A DNA stretch of 64,000 bases from Streptomyces cylindrosporus (GTDB taxonomy: Bacteria; Actinomycetota; Actinomycetes; Streptomycetales; Streptomycetaceae). The stretch is from contig NZ_JALDAY010000022.1 of the NCBI RefSeq assembly GCF_022698165.1, forward strand, positions 62,001 through 126,000, written 5' to 3'. The position numbers and the translations under genes are program-made. Shown here piece after piece: positions 24,991 through 32,932 of the stretch; position 1 is the first letter of the stretch, and each line of letters starts with the position of its first letter. Under the pieces are notes generated by a model that made no database searches, was not told the origin of the DNA, and saw only the letters and a list, made by a program, of their open reading frames with translations.

Positions 24991-25025
24991 GGCCCTCGGC
25001 AGGGCGGCATCCCTGACCGAGGGCC
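24991..25025. terminator. Strong hairpin after the phosphatase-acetyltransferase gene
   Basis: GGCCCTCGG (24991-24999) pairs exactly with CCGAGGGCC (25017-25025), and inside it CAGGG pairs with CCCTG. With one unpaired base this makes a 14-bp stem and a six-base loop, 20 bases after the stop codon. Confidence 0.75.
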
Positions 25026-25053
25026 TGACCAACATGGAAGGGACTACTTCCTG

Positions 25054-25122
25054 ATGGCTGACTGCGCCAACAGTCACGGCAGCGAGGATCTGCGAGGCCT
25101 GATCGACGCGGCAGAAATGTGA
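25054..25122 (+). other. Possible 22-codon ORF, doubtful
   Basis: ATG 25054 opens a frame reading MADCANSHGSEDLRGLIDAA and ending in a TGA that overlaps the GTG start of the next small ORF (ATGTGA). A GGAAGGGA stretch lies about ten bases upstream. Coding signal is weak. It may be a remnant or a leader for the following ORF. Confidence 0.2.
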
Positions 25123-25298
25123 CCGGAGCCGAGCGCACGCTCAAGCGCAACGCCCGCGACGACATGTACAACGTCCTCTACATGATGGAGGCGGCCCAGC
25201 ACCTGGCAGGAATGCGTGCCGCTCACACACAGCGACGCTGGAGCGCAGACGAAGACCGGATCCTGCTGAAGCTCAACAGCCCCGCGGCCCCGCAGTAG
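25119..25298 (+). CDS. Small hypothetical protein, 59 aa, possible remnant
   Basis: GTG 25119 starts a 59-residue frame containing LKRNARDDMYNVLYMMEAAQ and a terminal RRWSADEDRILLKL. Composition is charged and helical, and GC content is lower than in the flanking genes. It sits alone between the phosphatase-acetyltransferase terminator and the convergent RtcB gene, overlapping a 22-codon ORF upstream. No family is recognised. It could be a real small gene or the tail of a lost accessory gene. The rest of the 24971-25312 gap holds only the hairpin at its start. Confidence 0.4.
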   Translation: MTGAERTLKRNARDDMYNVLYMMEAAQHLAGMRAAHTQRRWSADEDRILLKLNSPAAPQ

Positions 25299-25312
25299 CA
25301 CTCGTCTCGCCC

Positions 25313-26506
25313 TCAGCCCTTCACACAGATGACCTGCTTCAGCTTCGCCACGACTTCGACGAGGTCCCGCTGCTGATCCATCACCTGCTCGATCGGCTTG
25401 TACGCACCCGGAATCTCGTCCACGACACCGGAGTCCTTACGGCACTCCACGCCCCGCGTCTGCTCCTCCAGGTCCTTCGTCGAGAAGCGCCGCTTCGCCG
25501 CGTTGCGGCTCATGCGCCGACCCGCTCCGTGAGACGCCGAGTTGAAGGCCTTCTCGTTGCCGAGGCCCTTCACGATGTACGAACCCGTGCCCATCGAACC
25601 CGGGATGATCCCGTACTCGCCGGAACCGGCCCGGATCGCGCCCTTGCGGGTCACGAGCAGGTCCATGCCGTCGTAGCGCTCCTCGGCCACGTAGTTGTGG
25701 TGTGCGCTGATCTCGGGCTCGAAGGTCGGCTTGGCCTTCTTGAACTCCTTGCGGATCACGTCCTTCAGGAGCGCCATCATGATCGTGCGGTTGTACTTCG
25801 CGTACTCCTGCGCCCAGAACAGGTCGTTGCGGTACGCCGCCATCTGCGGGGTGTCCGCCACGAACACGGCGAGGTCACGGTCGACCAGGCCCTGGTTGTG
25901 CGGGAGCTTCTGGGCCACGCCGATGTGGTGCTCGGCGAGCTCCTTGCCGATGTTCCGGGAACCGGAGTGCAGCATGAGCCACACCGAACCGGATGTATCT
26001 ACGCAAACTTCACAGAAGTGGTTGCCGGAGCCGAGCGTCCCCATCTGCTTCGCGGCCCGCTCCTCCCGGAACTTCACCGCCTCCGCAACCCCGTCGAACC
26101 GCCCCCAGAAGTCGTCCCACCCAGCCGTGGCCAGCCCATGGAACCGCCCCGGCTCCACCGGATCGTCATGCATCCCCCGCCCCACCGGAATCGCCTGCTC
26201 GATCTTCGAGCGCAGCCGCGAAAGATCCCCCGGCAGATCATTCGCCGTGAGCGACGTCTTCACCGCCGACATCCCGCAGCCGATGTCCACCCCGACCGCC
26301 GCCGGGCACACCGCACCCTGCATCGCGATGACCGACCCGACGGTCGCCCCCTTCCCGTAGTGGACGTCCGGCATGACCGCCAGGCCCTTGATCCACGGCA
26401 GGGTCGCGACATTGCGGAGCTGCTGGAGTGCCACGTCCTCGACCGACGCCGGGTCGGTCCACATGCGGATCGGGACCTTCGCGCCCGGCATCTCCACGTA
26501 CGACAT
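25313..26506 (-). CDS. rtcB: RtcB family RNA 3'-phosphate ligase
   Basis: A 397-residue GTP- and Mn-dependent RNA ligase that joins 2',3'-cyclic phosphate or 3'-phosphate ends to 5'-OH ends. Metal ligands are visible in VGVDIGCGMSAV (Asp and Cys), GTLGSGNHFCEV and LMLHSGSRNIG (His). The guanylylated histidine is in NSASHGAGRRMSR. Length matches the shorter bacterial RtcB group. No archease or RtcA gene is adjacent, so it may serve RNA repair rather than tRNA splicing. Its promoter faces the DUF3558 lipoprotein gene. Confidence 0.95.
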   Translation of the reverse strand: MSYVEMPGAKVPIRMWTDPASVEDVALQQLRNVATLPWIKGLAVMPDVHYGKGATVGSVIAMQGAVCPAAVGVDIGCGMSAVKTSLTANDLPGDLSRLRSKIEQAIPVGRGMHDDPVEPGRFHGLATAGWDDFWGRFDGVAEAVKFREERAAKQMGTLGSGNHFCEVCVDTSGSVWLMLHSGSRNIGKELAEHHIGVAQKLPHNQGLVDRDLAVFVADTPQMAAYRNDLFWAQEYAKYNRTIMMALLKDVIRKEFKKAKPTFEPEISAHHNYVAEERYDGMDLLVTRKGAIRAGSGEYGIIPGSMGTGSYIVKGLGNEKAFNSASHGAGRRMSRNAAKRRFSTKDLEEQTRGVECRKDSGVVDEIPGAYKPIEQVMDQQRDLVEVVAKLKQVICVKG

Positions 26507-26712
26507 ATCGTCCTCTTTCCCCCGGAATCACAACAGAAGTCTCAGACAACAAAAACCGCGCCAGGGTCAACGAAAGGGACAACGGACCGGCGTTCGCGGT
26601 GTTGCGTGCGATACACATTGTCTGCAGGGGGCGCCCCTGTGCGGCAAGCGAATAACCAGCGGGGACACTGGTGGAACGATCACCGGACCCCATCGTCGAG
26701 AGGAGCCTGACC

Positions 26713-27540
26713 GTGCAGCGGAAGGCGTACGTATCCGGCGTCGCCGCACTCCTCGCGGCGCTGCTGGCCGGCTGCACCGGCGGCTCCGGCGACGGCGGCA
26801 CGACCGACGACTCCAACCCGGGGGACGCCGGCACCGCGACCGCCGCCGCCCAGCCCGGCAAGTACGACTCGCTCCCGGAACCCTGCGGCGCGATCAGCCA
26901 GGCCACCCTCGACTCGCTGCTCCCCGGCATCAAGCAGATGACCGACCAGGACCAGCGCGAGAAGGCCTACGCCGGCGAGGCCACGCTCACCTACGACACG
27001 GACCGCAAGGTCGGCTGCCGCTGGAAGGTCGACTCGACGGACGCCACCGATCACCTCCTCGTCGACCTGGAGCGTGTCGTGTCGTACGACAACGCCGTCA
27101 GCGACGAGACCCAGGCCAAGGAGCTCTTCGCCGCCAAGCAGGAGGCCGCGGACCTGCCCGAGCCGGAGACGAGTTCGAGTTCCGGTGATGAGGGTGGCGG
27201 GGCGAGTGCCGACCCCTCGGCTTCCGCGTCGGCCTCTGCCTCGGCCTCCGGCTCCCCCTCCTCCTCCACCTCCCCCTCCTCCCTCACCACCCCGTCCGAC
27301 CTCCAGCCCCGCGTCCTGACCGGTCTCGGCGACGAGGCCTTCCTCGACGACTCGCTGAGCGGCTCCGGTTCGACCACCGAGCAGCGCACGGTGACTGTGG
27401 CGTTCCGCACGTCGAACGTCATCGTGACCATCCAGTACGAGGAGCAGCCGGCCACCGTCGGCACCGTGCCGGACAGCAAGGAAATGCAGGACAAGGCCCG
27501 GAAACTGGCCGCGCAGCTGGCCGACACGCTGGCGGGTTAG
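26713..27540 (+). CDS. DUF3558-type lipoprotein 1
   Basis: A 275-residue secreted lipoprotein. GTG 26713 is chosen because AGGAG precedes it. The signal peptide ends in a lipobox LLAGC. The body has the conserved pattern of the actinobacterial DUF3558 group: LPEPCGAISQATLDSLLPG, then VGCRWKVD and a C-terminal VIVTIQYEE strand. A long Ser/Pro/Ala linker interrupts it around residues 155-195. It is the first of two tandem paralogues ahead of a DUF2637 gene. Function unknown. Confidence 0.85.
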   Translation: MQRKAYVSGVAALLAALLAGCTGGSGDGGTTDDSNPGDAGTATAAAQPGKYDSLPEPCGAISQATLDSLLPGIKQMTDQDQREKAYAGEATLTYDTDRKVGCRWKVDSTDATDHLLVDLERVVSYDNAVSDETQAKELFAAKQEAADLPEPETSSSSGDEGGGASADPSASASASASASGSPSSSTSPSSLTTPSDLQPRVLTGLGDEAFLDDSLSGSGSTTEQRTVTVAFRTSNVIVTIQYEEQPATVGTVPDSKEMQDKARKLAAQLADTLAG

Positions 27541-27672
27541 GGGCTGTTCGCCACTCCCTCACATCCCTCCGCAAAGCTTTCAAAGCAAAACCGCACAGCC
27601 ATCTCACCGCGTACCGTGGCCCCTCGGACCCGATCCGACCGCAGGAACCCCAGCGTGATGAGTGAAGGAACC

Positions 27673-28542
27673 ATGCAGCGAGCAGCAGAGCGAGACCAGC
27701 AGGGCCGGCGTGAGCGGCGAGCCAAGGGGCGTGGCCGCGTCCTTGTCTGCGCGGCCGCCGTACCGGTGGTGCTCCTCGTGGCCGGCTGCTCCTCCGGCTC
27801 CGATTCCGGCTCCGGCGACAGCGGGAGCAAGGGCTCGGACAGCGGTGGTACGTCGTCCTCGACGGGCGCCGGCGCGACTCCGACCGTCCAGGCGGCGGCG
27901 TACAAGAAGCTGCCGGACTCGTGTGCGGTGCTGTCGAAGAAGACGCTGACCTCGCTGGTGCCGGAGGCCAAGTCCGGCAAGGAGGGCACATCCAGCGACA
28001 CCGCCACCCGGGCCAGCTGCTCCTGGAGCAGCCTCGACAACAACGGCGTCAAGGGCTCGCAGTTCCGCTGGCTGAACGTGTCGCTGCTGCGCTTCGAGTC
28101 GGACGCGACGCGCGGCGAGGGCGACCAGCTGGCGCACGCGTACTTCGCGAAGCAGGTCAAGGACGCCCAGGCGGTGGAGGGCGCGAAGAACGCGAAGACG
28201 ACGTCCGTGGCCGGGACGGGCGACGAGGCGACGCTGGTGCGCTACGACCTGAAGAAGAAGGAAGGCGCCTTCAAGCAGCAGACGGTCGTGACGCGCGTCG
28301 AGAACGTCGTCGTCACCGTCGACTACAACGGCGCGGGCCTGGCCGGCGAGAAGACGCCGAACGCGGACACCCTCGTCAAGCTCGCCGAGCAGGCGGCGAA
28401 GGAGGTCGTGGCCACGGTGTCGGCGGCGAACGGCGACGGTACGGCCCCGTCCACGTCGCCCTCGCCCTCGAAGTCCGCCTCGCCATCCCCCTCAAAGTCC
28501 TCCTCCGCCTCTCCTTCCTCCTCAGCGTCGAAGAAGAGCTGA
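27673..28542 (+). CDS. DUF3558-type lipoprotein 2
   Basis: A 289-residue paralogue of the preceding lipoprotein. ATG 27673 follows AAGGA at good spacing. The N-terminus is Arg-rich (RRERRAKGRGR) ahead of a hydrophobic segment and lipobox VAGC, so export could be by Sec or Tat. The conserved core is LPDSCAVLSKKTLTSLVPE, RASCSWSS and VENVVVTVDYNG. A Ser/Pro/Lys tail ends the protein, possibly spanning the wall. A strong hairpin follows at 28589-28619. Confidence 0.85.
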   Translation: MQRAAERDQQGRRERRAKGRGRVLVCAAAVPVVLLVAGCSSGSDSGSGDSGSKGSDSGGTSSSTGAGATPTVQAAAYKKLPDSCAVLSKKTLTSLVPEAKSGKEGTSSDTATRASCSWSSLDNNGVKGSQFRWLNVSLLRFESDATRGEGDQLAHAYFAKQVKDAQAVEGAKNAKTTSVAGTGDEATLVRYDLKKKEGAFKQQTVVTRVENVVVTVDYNGAGLAGEKTPNADTLVKLAEQAAKEVVATVSAANGDGTAPSTSPSPSKSASPSPSKSSSASPSSSASKKS

Positions 28543-28588
28543 CCGTCACATCTGGACGCCAACTCGCAGCTCAACCCCGCTGTTTGAC

Positions 28589-28619
28589 GGAGCCCGGCCC
28601 CCTCAGGGGACCGGGCTCC
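28589..28619. terminator. Hairpin after the second lipoprotein gene
   Basis: GGAGCCCGG (28589-28597) and CCGGGCTCC (28611-28619) are exact complements, with inner CCCC/GGGG pairing. It lies about 45 bases after the stop and upstream of the DUF2637 promoter. Confidence 0.75.
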
Positions 28620-28659
28620 ACCCGTACCGTTACCTCGTTCGGCGCACACATGTGCCACT

Positions 28660-28675
28660 CTGTTGCGCGCAACAG
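28660..28675. promoter_or_regulatory. Perfect 16-bp palindrome upstream of the DUF2637 gene
   Basis: CTGTTGCGCGCAACAG is an exact palindrome 23 bases before the start codon. It is too short a stem to terminate and lies where a repressor would block transcription. The cognate protein is unknown. Confidence 0.55.
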
Positions 28676-28698
28676 CACGCAATGGGAGGGGAGTACGG

Positions 28699-29952
28699 GT
28701 GGCCGCGCCACTGCAGCTGACTCGGATGCACCGCGTTCTCATCGGCGTAGTCGTGACCGGAGCGGTGATCATCGCCGGCATCGGTTTCGCCGGTTCGTAC
28801 GCGGCGGTCCGCGAGTTGGCCATCAAGAAGGGCTTCGGGAACTTCGCCTACGTCTTCCCGATCGGCATCGACGCAGGCATCTGTGTGCTGCTGGCCCTGG
28901 ACCTCCTGCTGACCTGGATCCGGATCCCCTTCCCGCTGCTGCGCCAGACGGCCTGGCTGCTGACGGCGGCCACGATCGCCTTCAACGGCGCGGCCGCCTG
29001 GCCGGACCCGCTGGGCGTGGGCATGCACGGCGTCATCCCGGTGCTGTTCATCGTCGCCGTGGAGGCCGCCCGGCACGCGATCGGCCGGATCGCGGACATC
29101 ACGGCCGACAAGCACATGGAGGGCGTGCGGCTGACGCGCTGGCTGCTCTCGCCGGTGCCGACGTTCCTCCTCTGGCGCCGGATGAAGCTGTGGGAGCTGC
29201 GCTCCTACGAGCAGGTCATCAAGCTGGAGCAGGAACGACTCGTCTACCGGGCCCGGCTGCACTCGCGGTTCGGCCGGGCGTGGCGCCGCAAGGCCCCGGT
29301 GGAGTCCCTGATGCCGCTGCGGCTGGCCCGCTACGGCGTGCCGCTCGCGGAGACGGCCCCGGCGGGCCTGGCGGCGGCGGGCATCGAGCCGGTGCTGCTG
29401 CCTCCGGCACCGGAGCCGGTGGCGCAGCCGGTTCAGCCTCAGCAGGTCGCGCCGCCGGTAGCCAACCGTGCCGTCGAGGCGGCGCCGGTCGAGGAACCCG
29501 TACAGCCGGAGCTCGACCAGAGCCCGTGGTTCAACGTCCCGCAGCAGGTGGAGTACCAGGGCGGTTACGACCCGAGCTTCGAGTACGACCCCGAGCAGTA
29601 CGCCCAGTGGTTCGCCGAGCAGCAGCAGGCCGAGCAGTACGGCTACCAGGAGGAGCCGCCGGTCCAGGAGCCCTCGCCCGAGGAGACCGGCAGCTTCCCG
29701 ATACCGGTGAGCCCCGGCCGCACCCGTGAGCTCGGTGAGGGCGGCGGCCCGCCGGAGCCGACCGAGGAGGACTACTACCTGGTCTTCCGTGAGTCGATAA
29801 AGGGCGGGAACGGGGCGCCCACGCCCAAGGGCTTCATCGCCGACGTGGACGCGACGTACGGCGTCCTGCTCGACGATGCCGAGGCCAAGCGGATGGTGAC
29901 CCGTTTCTCCAACCGCCTCAACGCGGAGCTGGCGGACGAGCACATCGCCTGA
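28699..29952 (+). CDS. DUF2637 membrane protein
   Basis: A 417-residue protein. GTG 28699 is chosen over upstream frame because a GGGAGGGGAG stretch precedes it. The N-terminal 150 residues hold four hydrophobic segments with YVFPIGIDAGICVLLALDLL, the core of DUF2637. A helical cytoplasmic segment follows (WRRMKLWELRSYEQVIKLEQ), then a Pro/Gln/Glu-rich tail to residue 350, and a C-terminal conserved block DYYLVFRESIKGG and FIADVDATYGVLLDD. DUF2637 proteins are known near plasmid-transfer and integrative-element genes and in core genomes; the role is unproven. Confidence 0.85.
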   Translation: MAAPLQLTRMHRVLIGVVVTGAVIIAGIGFAGSYAAVRELAIKKGFGNFAYVFPIGIDAGICVLLALDLLLTWIRIPFPLLRQTAWLLTAATIAFNGAAAWPDPLGVGMHGVIPVLFIVAVEAARHAIGRIADITADKHMEGVRLTRWLLSPVPTFLLWRRMKLWELRSYEQVIKLEQERLVYRARLHSRFGRAWRRKAPVESLMPLRLARYGVPLAETAPAGLAAAGIEPVLLPPAPEPVAQPVQPQQVAPPVANRAVEAAPVEEPVQPELDQSPWFNVPQQVEYQGGYDPSFEYDPEQYAQWFAEQQQAEQYGYQEEPPVQEPSPEETGSFPIPVSPGRTRELGEGGGPPEPTEEDYYLVFRESIKGGNGAPTPKGFIADVDATYGVLLDDAEAKRMVTRFSNRLNAELADEHIA

Positions 29953-30004
29953 ACCTGAGCATGAACATGAACCTGAACATGAAGACCTGGAGCTGAACAT
30001 GAAG

Positions 30005-30031
30005 AAGGGGCCCTCGATCCGAGGGCCCCTT
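30005..30031. terminator. Bidirectional terminator between DUF2637 gene and lysS
   Basis: AAGGGGCCCTCG (30005-30016) and CGAGGGCCCCTT (30020-30031) form a perfect 12-bp stem with a three-base loop. It begins 52 bases after the DUF2637 stop and 11 bases before the converging lysS stop, so it can end both transcripts. Confidence 0.85.
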
Positions 30032-30042
30032 CCCGTTGCCGC

Positions 30043-31776
30043 TTACTCGCCGAGCAGGCGCCGCACCCGCTCCTGGCCCACCGCCAGCAGCAGCGTGGGC
30101 AGGCGCGGACCCGTGTCCCGGCCCACCAGCAGGTGGTACAGCAGCGCGAAGAACGTCCGCTGGGCCGTCTTGATCTCAGGCGGCAGTTCCTTCGGCGTGG
30201 CGTCGGCGGAGAAGCCGGCCTGCACCTTCGGGACGCCGTAGACGAGGTGGGTCAGCCCGTCCAGGGACCAGTGCTCGGCGAGTCCGTCGAGCAGCAGCCG
30301 TAGCGACCGCTGGGACGCCTCGTCGAGGGACTTCAGCAGTTCGGCGTCGGGTTCGTCGCGCACGATGGTCCGCTGGTCGGCGGGGACGTGCGTGTTGATC
30401 CAGGCCTCGGCCTTGTCGTAGCGCGGGCGGGCCTCGTCGAGGGAGCCGATGGGGTCGGCCGGGTCGAGCTCGGAGAGGATCCGCAGCGCCTGGTCGGCGT
30501 GGCCCGCGGTGATGTCCGCGACGGACGCCAGGGTCCGGTACGGCAGCGGGCGCGGGGTCTTGGGCAGTTCGCCCGCCGCGGTGCCGACCGCGCGGGAGTG
30601 CGCGGCGATGTCGGCGGGGAGGGCGGAGCCGTCGGCGACCTTGGCGTCGAGCTTGTCCCACTCGTCGTAGAGCCGCTGGATCTCCTGGTCGAAGGCGATC
30701 TTGAAGGACTGGTTGGGCCGGCGGCGGGCGTACAGCCAGCGCAGGATCTGCGGCTCCATGATCTTCAGCGCGTCGCCGGGGGTCGGGACCCCGCCCCTGG
30801 ACGAGGACATCTTCGCCATGCCGCTGATGCCGACGAAGGCGTACATCGGGCCGATGGGCTGCTTGCCGCCGAAGATGCCGACGATCTGCCCGCCGACCTG
30901 GAAGGAGGACCCGGGGGACGAGTGGTCGACACCGCTCGGCTCGAACACGACCCCCTCGTACGCCCAGCGCATCGGCCAGTCGACCTTCCAGACCAGCTTG
31001 CCGCGGTTGAACTCGTTGAGCCGGACGGTCTCGGAGAAGCCGCACGCCGTGCAGGAGTAGGTCAGCTCGGTGGTGTCGTCGTCGTACGAGGTGACCGTCG
31101 TCAGGTCCTTCTCGCAGTTGCCGCAGTACGGCTTGTACGGGAAGTACCCGGCGGAGCCGGACGAGCCGTCGTCCTCCTCCGCCGCGCCGGAGCCCTCCGC
31201 GGCCTCCAGCTCTGCCTCGTCGACCGGCTTCTGCTGCTGCTTCTTCGGCGGGGCCTTCTTGGTGCGGTACTGGTCGAGGATCGCGTCGATGTCGGCGCGG
31301 TGCTTCATGGCGTGCAGGATCTGCTCGCGGTAGGCGCCCGCGTTGTACTGCGCGGTCTGGCTGATCCCGTCGAACTCCACGCCGAGCTCGGCCAGCGAGG
31401 CGACCATCGCGGCCTTGAAGTGCTCCGCCCAGTTCGGGTACGACGAGCCCTTCGGCGCCGGGACCGAGGTCAGCGGCTTGCCGATGTGCTCGGCCCAGCT
31501 CTCGTCGACGCCCGCGACACCGGCCGGCACCTTGCGGTAGCGGTCGTAGTCGTCCCAGGAGATGAGGTGGCGCACCTGGTGGCCGCGGCGGCGGATCTCG
31601 TCGGCGACGAGGTGCGGGGTCATGACCTCGCGGAGGTTGCCGAGGTGGATCGGGCCGGAGGGGGACAGGCCGGACGCGACGACGACCGGTTTGCCCGGGG
31701 CCCGACGCTCCGACTCCTCGATGACCTCATCCGCGAAACGGGAGACCCAGTCGGTGGTCTCGGTGCTCTGAGCCAC
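30043..31776 (-). CDS. lysS: Lysyl-tRNA synthetase, class I
   Basis: A 577-residue class I LysRS, the archaeal-type enzyme found in some bacteria. The ATP-binding signature HLGN occurs in SPSGPIHLGNLREV, and the KMSSS loop appears as KMSSSRGG. A four-Cys zinc motif (CGNC...CTAC) follows an acidic, Lys/Gln-rich insertion around residues 170-205. GTG 31776 is the start, with GAAGGAC ahead of it; the frame runs far upstream as a shadow. It forms tRNA-Lys. In S. coelicolor I recall lysS next to argS, but here six unrelated genes separate them. Confidence 0.95.
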   Translation of the reverse strand: MAQSTETTDWVSRFADEVIEESERRAPGKPVVVASGLSPSGPIHLGNLREVMTPHLVADEIRRRGHQVRHLISWDDYDRYRKVPAGVAGVDESWAEHIGKPLTSVPAPKGSSYPNWAEHFKAAMVASLAELGVEFDGISQTAQYNAGAYREQILHAMKHRADIDAILDQYRTKKAPPKKQQQKPVDEAELEAAEGSGAAEEDDGSSGSAGYFPYKPYCGNCEKDLTTVTSYDDDTTELTYSCTACGFSETVRLNEFNRGKLVWKVDWPMRWAYEGVVFEPSGVDHSSPGSSFQVGGQIVGIFGGKQPIGPMYAFVGISGMAKMSSSRGGVPTPGDALKIMEPQILRWLYARRRPNQSFKIAFDQEIQRLYDEWDKLDAKVADGSALPADIAAHSRAVGTAAGELPKTPRPLPYRTLASVADITAGHADQALRILSELDPADPIGSLDEARPRYDKAEAWINTHVPADQRTIVRDEPDAELLKSLDEASQRSLRLLLDGLAEHWSLDGLTHLVYGVPKVQAGFSADATPKELPPEIKTAQRTFFALLYHLLVGRDTGPRLPTLLLAVGQERVRRLLGE

Positions 31777-31820
31777 GTCGGCACGTCCTTCTTTCTCCAG
31801 GGGCAGCCGTACGGTCAACG

Positions 31821-31843
31821 GCCGCCGCTCCAGTTTAGGCGGC
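31821..31843. terminator. Possible weak hairpin between the DUF1152 gene and lysS
   Basis: GCCGCC (31821-31826) and GGCGGC (31838-31843) enclose an 11-base loop that contains a TAAACT -10-like hexamer on the minus strand. It may be a terminator of the cassette or part of the native lysS promoter. The two readings cannot be separated by eye. Confidence 0.3.
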
Positions 31844-31855
31844 GCGGCCCCTTGC

Positions 31856-32932
31856 TCAGGAGCGCAGGGCGTGCACGGGGCCTTCGTCGCCGAGCAGGGC
31901 GCGTACGTCGGGGACGTGCCGCCACGACAGCCCCAGTGCCCGGACGGCGAAGCGGGAGGTGACATGGCTCGCCGGACCGGCCATGGCCCGGATCCGTTCC
32001 CACGCCCGGTGCGCGTCGGCCGGGAACGGTTCCGTGGCGGGGTCGGACGGCACGGCCGGGCCGCGTTCGCGGGCGATCTCGTGGATGCCGGTGAGCCGGG
32101 CCGACAGGTCGGCGGCCTCGTCCACACTCGTGGGCCGCAGCTCCAGCAGGCCCCGGGCCACGGGGTTCTGCTCCACGGCGGCGGCCAGCCGCATGCCCAG
32201 CACGTCCGCGGAGGCGTCGGTGAGCGGGATCGCCCGCCCCACGGTCGCCACGGTGCCGCGCACTCCCCGCACGGCGGCGGCGAAGAGCGCCGATGCCTCC
32301 GAGGGATGCCAGGACAGAGCGCGGGCGACGGCCGCCGTGTGCCCGGCGGCCGGGGTGAGCCGGCCGCAGGCCCCGCTGTCCGCGCCGAACCGGTCGAGCA
32401 GGACTTCCTGGGGGATCTCCCCGTCGGTGCCCGCCCCCGCGACATGCACCGTGGCGTGGATCCCCGCGAGGGTGCACGCGGCGAGGACCAGGGCGTCCGG
32501 CAGCGGACTGCACAGGGTGCCCTCGTCGCCGTGGGTGAGGATGTCGCCGCCCACGTCGACGATCCGCACCGGGCCGGGGGCCAGTGCCCCGGCCAGCCGC
32601 CGGATCTGCTCCGCCAGGCCCGCGAGCCCCTGGTGGGGATCGAGGAGCACCAGCCGGACCGGCAGATCGGCGGCAAGCCGCGGGAGCGTGGAACCGGCCG
32701 GGGCGACCGCCCGCGCGGCGGGGGTCAGGACGGGGCCCTCGGGGCGCGGCACGAGCCCGGTGAAGTCCCGTACGCCGAGCGGGCCGGGCGTGGGGTCGAC
32801 CTCGGGGCGCTCCCAGGCGTAGGTGGCGATCACCGGAGGGCCGCCGTCCGCGCCGTCGCCCATGGCGATCGCGGTGAGCGCGGCCCCGATCGGGTCCCCG
32901 CCCCCGCCCGCCGCGATGAACAGGTCCGTCAC
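31856..32932 (-). CDS. DUF1152 family protein
   Basis: A 358-residue protein of the DUF1152 family. The N-terminal glycine-rich segment FIAAGGGGDPIGAALTAIAM is the family hallmark and may bind a nucleotide or phosphate. Later conserved blocks are RIVDVGGDILTHGDEGTL and GAGTDGEIPQEVLLDRFG. No biochemical role is established for the family. GTG 32932 overlaps the stop of the upstream radical SAM gene (GTGA), so the two are co-translated and probably work in the same pathway. The gene ends 79 bases before lysS, in the same direction. Confidence 0.8.
   Translation of the reverse strand: MTDLFIAAGGGGDPIGAALTAIAMGDGADGGPPVIATYAWERPEVDPTPGPLGVRDFTGLVPRPEGPVLTPAARAVAPAGSTLPRLAADLPVRLVLLDPHQGLAGLAEQIRRLAGALAPGPVRIVDVGGDILTHGDEGTLCSPLPDALVLAACTLAGIHATVHVAGAGTDGEIPQEVLLDRFGADSGACGRLTPAAGHTAAVARALSWHPSEASALFAAAVRGVRGTVATVGRAIPLTDASADVLGMRLAAAVEQNPVARGLLELRPTSVDEAADLSARLTGIHEIARERGPAVPSDPATEPFPADAHRAWERIRAMAGPASHVTSRFAVRALGLSWRHVPDVRALLGDEGPVHALRS

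Noticed and set aside
29961..30000. A short ORF (MNMNLNMKTWS) followed by a perfect hairpin, like a leader-peptide attenuator
   Set aside because: The frame is a degenerate hexamer repeat, and no gene follows in that direction; the hairpin is better explained as a terminator between convergent genes.
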